A program made the position numbers and the translations under genes. This document shows, piece after piece, positions 8,101-12,101 of a DNA stretch of 12,101 bases (its first letter is position 1; the number at the start of each line of letters is the position of its first letter). Under the pieces are notes generated by a model. That model was not told the origin of the DNA, did not search any database, and worked only from the letters and a program-made list of their open reading frames with translations. This DNA is from Phoronis ovalis (taxonomy: Eukaryota; Phoronida; Phoronidae): the NCBI GenBank assembly GCA_028565635.1, contig JAOXYB010047769.1, positions 1 to 12,101 on the forward strand. Direction: 5' to 3'.

Positions 8101-9702
8101 GTACTTTTATTACCTTTAGCAAATATTCTAATAGTTTAGGTTGGTTGTACATAACTGCTGAGAAGACAAGAGTTTTATCATGTGTGTCCCGAATCTGAGG
8201 ATCAACTTTCTTGGACTTGATAAAAAAATGTACCACATCAACATGTCCATTCCTGAAATAATAACTAGTTATTAGTTTTTTCCCAACAAAATGTTCACTG
8301 TTTGTGCCATATATGGTATATCCTAGATAGAACTATTCAGCTTGACCAAGAAGATTGGTTTTATTACTCATAAAACCATTATAAAGAAAAGGCTAAACAG
8401 GTTGTATGTATTACTCATACTTTGGTGAATTTAATCCAGAAACTTTGTAAGTACTACCTCATTGTTTATTAAATGCATTATAGAAACATATAAATGTACA
8501 CATTTGCACAAAAACATGAATGTTTACTTTATAAATTTCAGGTAACACAATGAGCTGCAAAATATTTACTGAGTAGTAAAGTTTTCTCCTAGTACAGTTT
8601 AGATTTGGTACGGGCTTGTGCAAAATTACCTGATGGCTTGATACATTCTTTGGTAGTTGATATCAGCTTTTGTAGCAATATGAGCAGGCAATGGGATATT
8701 GTGTGTGGAATCAATACTTAACAAACGGCGATAAAATCCTATGATGGCGCTCCATGAACTCACTAAAGCAAATGATCGAATAGCCAACAACCACTGGGCA
8801 TGTTGCCGATTTCTTGTAGATACTTTTACATCAGATAATACCGTTTTATACGCTTCAGTCCTTTCTGATGTTAATACATCCAAGTAATCCAGAAACAAAT
8901 GACTTCCTTTAGAGCTTAACAGTTTTTGAGGATATTCCCGATACAAGGCATCTAAGAGACAAACAAAATCTTTGTGTTTTACTTGTCCATTCTGTCTACC
9001 AACAGCAAATGCCACATTTAATTCATCTAATAACACTTCATATTCTAATTTCAAAATTTCATGCCGCTGCATTTCAGGAAAATCTGACAACCAAAAATGA
9101 GCAAAGTTTACAAAATTTTCTCCTGTACAAACCCAGTGAGATAAGTCATTTACAGTTTCATTAGCTCTACAGAGCCAGTTAGCTACAATATTAGCATCCA
9201 AGTACATTAACATATCTTCAAAGTTCCCCTTTGAAACACTAAACATTTTAACATCTTGTACATTGGTGTCATCACTAGAAATTGATTTGTGTCTTTTATT
9301 AACAGGTGGCAACACCGGATGCTTGGTCAGGTCATGTCTGGGTGCAGCATCCAACACATTTTGCTGACGATTTTTCCGTTTCTTTTTTTTCTGTTTTGAC
9401 TTATGTCTAGTGCCTCCCTCTGGTGGTGGAGATACAAATAAAACATCTTCAGGACATTGTCCATTTGTGACAAATCCTGAATCTGGAGAAATATGCTCTG
9501 AAAAGTCATGACTAAAAAGAGCTGAATTCTGTCTACTTTCAGACCCATTATCTTCATATGCACTACCACTGGAGGTAGACAATGAGCTGAATGCCCGAGA
9601 CAAACGCCCCTCCTCTTCACTAAAGATGTCTTCATCGCTATCTCTGATAGTTAGTCTAGATACACATATTAATTCACGGAGATCTTTCACTCCACGAGCC
9701 AT
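5043..9702 (-). CDS. Ankyrin-repeat protein with a novel helical N-terminal region, four exons
   Basis: The exons are 9702-8630, 8252-8114, 7807-7627 and 5173-5043. They join in phases 2, 0 and 1 into 507 residues ending in TAG. The start is the ATG at 9702 (A at -3, G at +4). The frame continues upstream only to a TTG at 9720 and a TAG at 9748-9750. Residues 20-100 are acidic and Ser-rich. Residues 100-112 (RHKSKQKKKKRKN) resemble a nuclear localisation signal, with NKRHK near 135 as a second basic patch. Residues 155-335 are helical and Leu/Trp/Phe-rich, with no domain I can name. Ankyrin repeats fill 349-507: a first diverged repeat (NGHVDVVHFFI), a second (KTLVFSAVMYNQPKLLEYLL), a canonical third (GNTPLHAASNNGNVILVTALL), a fourth (ATPLQLAVMHGHKNVVEVLL) and a terminal half-repeat (GGLTPADIA). 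Ankyrin arrays bind proteins; nuclear action is inferred from the basic stretch alone. The ortholog is not recognised. Confidence 0.88.
5301..5500. repeat. Degenerate repeat with GCGAGCA motifs and long T-tracts
   Basis: TAAGTGCGAGCAGTGAGCATTG (5302-5323) recurs with one change at 5437-5458, and a shorter CACGAGCATTG follows at 5471-5481. Between them GGCGAC plus T-tracts of 6 to 9 bases alternate. The block ends in a G-run/C-run palindrome (GGGGGACCCCC, 5490-5500). It is probably the remains of a transposable element or a local expansion. Confidence 0.5.
6169..6288. repeat. Inverted repeat with 17-bp arms
   Basis: GTGTCAGAGCCTATAAA (6169-6185) is inverted at 6272-6288 with one mismatch. The two arms are separated by 86 bp of AT-rich sequence. 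Similarity stops at the arm ends. It could be the ends of a small 120-bp element or a hairpin in the intron. Confidence 0.5.
7509..7560. repeat. Two tandem copies of a 29-bp unit
   Basis: GTGTTTAAC, three variable bases, GACACTAATTC occurs at 7509-7531 and 7538-7560. Within each unit GTGTTTA and GACACTAA form a loose dyad. The pair lies 67 nt beyond the exon 3 donor, in intron 3. Confidence 0.6.
7627..7807 (-). CDS. Ankyrin-repeat gene, coding exon 3
   Basis: This 181-nt exon has acceptor TTGCAG before 7807 and donor CATG|GTAAGT after 7627. It encodes residues 405-464, including the clearest ankyrin signature in the protein (TPLHAA, then NGN, then LLK). The intron after it splits the Gly465 codon between MH and GHKNVV. 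Confidence 0.9.
8114..8252 (-). CDS. Ankyrin-repeat gene, coding exon 2
   Basis: This 139-nt exon has acceptor TTTCAG before 8252 and donor AAAG|GTAATA after 8114. It completes Arg358 and encodes residues 359-404, the first and second ankyrin repeats. NGHVDVV fits the consensus G-H-X-X-V-V. Confidence 0.88.
8356..8378. repeat. Perfect 9-bp hairpin in intron 1 of the ankyrin gene
   Basis: TGGTTTTAT and its complement ATAAAACCA flank the five-base loop TACTC. The intron (8253-8629) holds nothing else that I can identify. Confidence 0.5.
8630..9702 (-). CDS. Ankyrin-repeat gene, coding exon 1
   Basis: This exon has 357 codons plus two bases and ends at the donor ATCAG|GTAATT. It holds everything before the ankyrin array: the Ser-rich acidic N-terminus, the Lys/Arg stretch and the helical middle. 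Residues 74-79 are DSGFVT, similar to the DSG-X-X-S/T degron read by beta-TrCP, in a Ser/Pro-rich setting. The large 5' exon followed by small ankyrin exons suggests that the N-terminal half was added or evolved as one unit. Confidence 0.88.
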
Positions 9703-9814
9703 ATTTAGTCTATTGTTCAATGTTGAAATTATTTTTTCGTATGTGGACTATTGGGCACCTTAGCTCCACAACTGAGGCACTATAAATTTATTTTTACAAA
9801 ATAATTTTGGGATA

Positions 9815-9831
9815 CCAGTGGTGATCACTGG
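9815..9831. repeat. Dyad CCAGTG-N5-CACTGG upstream of the ankyrin gene
   Basis: A perfect 6-bp inverted repeat with a 5-base centre, which includes the palindrome GTGATCAC. It lies about 115 bp upstream of the ATG at 9702, where a promoter or 5' UTR would be. It may be a dimeric protein site or chance. Confidence 0.3.
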
Positions 9832-10290
9832 ATCAACTAAAACTGGACGGATTTCCAATAATCAAGTTTATCCGTGAAACTACATTACATTTCTGATAAA
9901 ATGGTTAATCTTAAATATACCACATAAAACTTCTATTTAATTATGCTAAATCGACATTGATTTCAAGCTGTAATCTTGTATCGAAAACCATAAAAGCTAC
10001 GGTCAGGATTAGTGGCACTCGAATCCTAGCATGCCAAGCAAGCTTGAACAAAAACATAAATAAAGGAGACAAAAAACTGTCTGTAGCACGAGAGGGTATC
10101 TTCAATTCAGGCCAGTATACCATTTTCAGCTCTGAAATTCAATGCAAAATATCATATATTATTATTATATAATATTGTAACCTTCAGATATGATCCAATT
10201 TACAAGTGAAGTTGATACGAATTTAAGTTCATTCCAGTTATGCAGTCGATCTTCCAGGCAGGGTGGGGTCCTGGAGGCACTTACATATAT
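9832..10290. other. Intergenic, nothing recognised
   Basis: AT-rich sequence between the divergent genes. Two overlapping frames of 60-71 codons on opposite strands near 9941-10172 show no domain, signal peptide or splice support, so none is called. Confidence 0.4.
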
Positions 10291-10301
10291 GATGAATATG
10301 G

Positions 10302-10503
10302 GGGTGTGCTGCCCATATGGGTCTCTTTTTCACCGATAAATTCCTTAAAGGGTCCATTTTTTCAACAAAATCCCTAATAATGGGTCATTTCAATGTTTTT
10401 ATTTAAATGTAGCATTTCCATGGGATTTTTCCAAGAGATAACTTTAAAAATGTGTCAATTTTTCAGACTAAATTCCCTAAAAATGAGTTTAGGCTGCACA
10501 CCC
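10302..10503 (+). mobile_element. Minisatellite-bearing element with short terminal inverted repeats
   Basis: GGGTGTGCTGCC (10302-10313) is inverted as GGCTGCACACCC (10492-10503), 11 of 12 bases matching. Inside, units of 31-32 bp start at GGGTC 10319, 10350 and 10382 and decay towards the right end, where TTTTTCAGACTAAATTCCCTAAAAATG closes the series. A related series in opposite orientation lies at 3707-3779. No target-site duplication is obvious. The best reading is a repeat family member with internal tandem units. Confidence 0.5.
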
Positions 10504-11470
10504 TCGTATCCCACTTCTGGGGTAGGGGAACAGTCCAAAATATTAGCTTATGGTAGCCAAACTAAATCATAGGTAGCAATTCAAAATATTAAACTATTGA
10601 GTATAATCCATTTTATACCAATTCTGAAAGTAACTAAATGGAAGACAATTAATCTAAATATGTTTTAAATATAACAAGGAATTAAGCACAATGTTTTTTG
10701 CAGCAGATAATATGAAAAACTGAATTTAGAATGGTAACAATCCAAAGATAAAAAGTACACAACCCAACATTTCATCAGTCCTGTGCCTCACACTCACACC
10801 TCAGATAAAAATACCTGGGTCCGGTGTCTTTTATACAACAGGTGATGCATAAGATTTGAGTTCAAAATGTCTTGATCAAACAATGAAATCCTTTTAGAAC
10901 ACCAAACAAGCCTTTGGAAACATAAAACATACCGGGACTAGATTTTTTGGTATACAAAACTTCGGGAAAGTTGTAAGTCTTACTATATTCTAGGATATAT
11001 TAAACTTTTATGTATCCTAACTACAGTGATATGATGGGACTACATGCAGTGATGAGAATGATGTACTTGGAAAATTATTTGGTATCAACAATCTACAGAA
11101 TGTACAACCTAATGCTGCCCAGTAGAGTATACTAGTTATACTAGTAAACTCGCTAAAATACCAATATTAAAAAGAAGTGTATTAACAATATTCGCCGTTG
11201 GTTTTCGCCAGAACTATTTTAACACTAAAGCTCGACTTCTTGAGTCAGCCTTGATCTATGACTATGACTATGAGTGGCCTTTTGGGATTGCAAACATATT
11301 GAGTATGTGTGTACATTTTGCTCCCATTTATCTGTTACTGACGACTCTGATTTGTTTGACATAAGAAACGTGTATACTCACTCCACATACCTAGATGCTT
11401 TTAAGTCAAAATGTGCTGTATATAAACGCAATTCGTAGTAAAATTAAATTATTCCACCGCATCCGTAACC
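10504..11470. other. Intergenic, minor simple repeats only
   Basis: TATACTAGT is duplicated in tandem at 11128-11145. CTATGA occurs three times in tandem near 11256-11273, with similar CTATGACTAT tracts at about 4394 and 4495. An AP-1-like TGAGTCAGC lies at 11241-11249, about 500 bp upstream of the DCXR-like start. No gene is visible. Confidence 0.4.
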
Positions 11471-11475
11471 AACGA

Positions 11476-11551
11476 CCGCCATTTTGCCAAGCCGATTTAC
11501 CTAAAAATATAACACTCTCATTGATTGGCTGTTCCTTGTACTCTAGCCAAT
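11476..11551 (+). promoter_or_regulatory. Promoter-like segment of the DCXR-like gene
   Basis: CCGCCATTTT (11476-11485) is, inverted, AAAATGGCGG, the YY1 consensus. ATTGG (11524-11528) and CCAAT (11547-11551) form an inverted pair within AGCCAAT dyads, as bound by NF-Y. No TATA box is seen between here and the start codon. The cluster lies 190-270 bp upstream of the ATG at 11743, a plausible housekeeping-type core promoter. Confidence 0.5.
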
Positions 11552-11604
11552 GAACAGCTGCATGACTAAATTTTTGGCTAGCTTAGTTCTGGGTTGTCCA
11601 CGCG

Positions 11605-11661
11605 ATGGCGTGCCTGTTTGTTCTACCAGTGGGTGGATATACCTGGGAAGCCGTCAGGTGA
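11605..11661 (+). other. Short upstream ORF (18 codons) before the DCXR-like start
   Basis: The ATG at 11605 has G at -3 and G at +4 and runs 18 codons to a TGA at 11659. A consensus donor, GTCAG|GTGAGA, lies at its end (11657/11658), with a possible acceptor TTTAAG at 11725. Because GGTGA occurs at both splice borders, the peptide ends in the same Arg-stop whether or not this 68-nt stretch is removed. It would reduce translation of the main ORF if the transcript begins upstream of it. The transcription start is unknown. Confidence 0.35.
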
Positions 11662-11742
11662 GAGAGACTGTCTGGAAGGCATCTAAAGCTAATACATTTT
11701 CCAAACCGTGCCTTTACAATTTAAGGTGATCTGCATATAAAC

Positions 11743-11794
11743 ATGGACATAAAATTCGATGGGAAGAGAGCTCTTGTAACTGGCGCTGGGAAAG
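11743..11794 (+). CDS. DCXR: Short-chain dehydrogenase/reductase, L-xylulose reductase-like, first exon (partial)
   Basis: The ATG at 11743 (A at -3, G at +4) starts 17 codons reading MDIKFDGKRALVTGAGK, and a donor AAAG|GTAATG follows in phase 1. The last part is the beginning of the Rossmann fold with the TGXXXGXG dinucleotide-binding motif, cut after TGAGKG. The F-X-G-K/R-R-A/V-LVTGAGKG pattern matches the N-terminus of dicarbonyl/L-xylulose reductase closely, including its length. That family uses NADPH to reduce L-xylulose to xylitol in the uronate cycle and also reduces alpha-dicarbonyls; members have about 244 residues. The catalytic Ser-Tyr-Lys lies in exons outside the window, so another SDR with a similar start remains possible. 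Confidence 0.72.
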
Positions 11795-12101
11795 GTAATG
11801 GGATCTTTAAATTTGTAATCATCATGGCACTATAAAAATAGTATTTTTATCATAATTGTAAAAGTATTATTTAGCTGAATGTTCAAAGTTACTCAACACC
11901 AGCACTGGGCACCAATTGGGAAAGTGATTTTAAATCCAGTGTAAACTAGATAGCCTTTTAGCAAAGGCAGGGTTGCTGATATTGGATTCTATGAACGTTA
12001 ACTGACCTCCAAATTACATTTCAGCATCATTTTTAGAATTTTGACCTTTGACCCCTAAATGACCTTTTGACCCCAAGGTCAGCAGTGGCCTACCCTGGGG
12101 A
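11795..12101 (+). other. Intron 1 of the DCXR-like gene (partial)
   Basis: The intron begins GTAATG and runs off the window. No second exon with the expected continuation of the glycine-rich motif (G-I-G-R/K) is seen. It contains a perfect 19-bp palindrome, ATAAAAATA-G-TATTTTTAT, at 11832-11850 and a nuclear-receptor half-site cluster at 12042-12081. Confidence 0.65.
12042..12081 (-). promoter_or_regulatory. Cluster of AGGTCA/GGGTCA half-sites (DR1, DR5, DR2 spacing)
   Basis: In order on the plus strand: TGACCT, 1 base, TGACCC, 5 bases, TGACCT, 2 bases, TGACCC, 2 bases, then AGGTCA inverted. DR1, DR2 and DR5 are standard layouts for RXR-containing receptors, PPAR or HNF4-type factors. It sits about 250 bp into intron 1. 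It could be an enhancer or simply a repeat rich in this motif. Confidence 0.4.

Noticed and set aside
9327-9635. 102-codon frame inside ankyrin exon 1
   Set aside because: It overlaps the well-supported 357-codon exon in another frame and shows no domain; it is a shadow of that exon.
9703-9720. Six extra N-terminal codons for the ankyrin protein
   Set aside because: The codon at 9718-9720 is TTG, which is not a usual animal start; the ATG at 9702 has good context and a TAG lies upstream at 9748-9750.
9941-10172. Two overlapping frames of 60 and 71 codons on opposite strands
   Set aside because: No signal peptide, domain, splice support or conservation cue; expected by chance at this length.
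1-12101. CRISPR array, tRNA, rRNA or viral gene
   Set aside because: No regularly spaced identical repeats, cloverleaf, ribosomal RNA segment, polymerase or capsid motif was seen in any frame.

Overview
The window looks like nuclear DNA from an animal, most likely a marine invertebrate. It is AT-rich (my estimate is roughly two-thirds A+T). Its coding blocks are short and bounded by GT/AG introns, there are no bacterial-style operons, and much of the non-coding DNA is decayed repeat. The species cannot be named from the sequence alone.

Layout. (1) Positions 1-1071 are mostly non-coding, with a possible small transposable element at 404-507 and an unassigned open segment at 91-267. (2) Positions 1072-2323, minus strand, hold a three-exon gene for a small secreted precursor of 117 residues. 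It has a signal peptide, a furin-type RVKR site and two cysteines. No family was recognised. (3) Positions 2324-4850 are intergenic and repeat-rich: a direct repeat of AGGTCA half-sites, a 31-34 bp minisatellite, and a repeat whose parts occur up to three times. (4) Positions 4859-9702, minus strand, hold a four-exon gene for a 507-residue protein. It has a serine-rich N-terminus, a lysine-rich stretch that looks like a nuclear localisation signal, an unassigned helical middle and C-terminal ankyrin repeats. All four exons join in frame. (5) Positions 9703-11480 are intergenic, with a 202 bp minisatellite-bearing element at 10302-10503 that belongs to the same family as the one near 3.7 kb, in opposite orientation. 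(6) Positions 11476-12101, plus strand, hold a promoter-like segment (YY1-type motif, inverted CCAAT pair), a short upstream ORF and the first coding exon of a short-chain dehydrogenase that resembles L-xylulose reductase (DCXR). Its remaining exons lie beyond the window.

The ankyrin gene and the DCXR-like gene are divergent, with about 2 kb between their start codons. Nothing in the sequence shows that the three genes share a pathway. Most of the shorter uninterrupted reading frames in the non-coding stretches run through repeats or introns and were not called.
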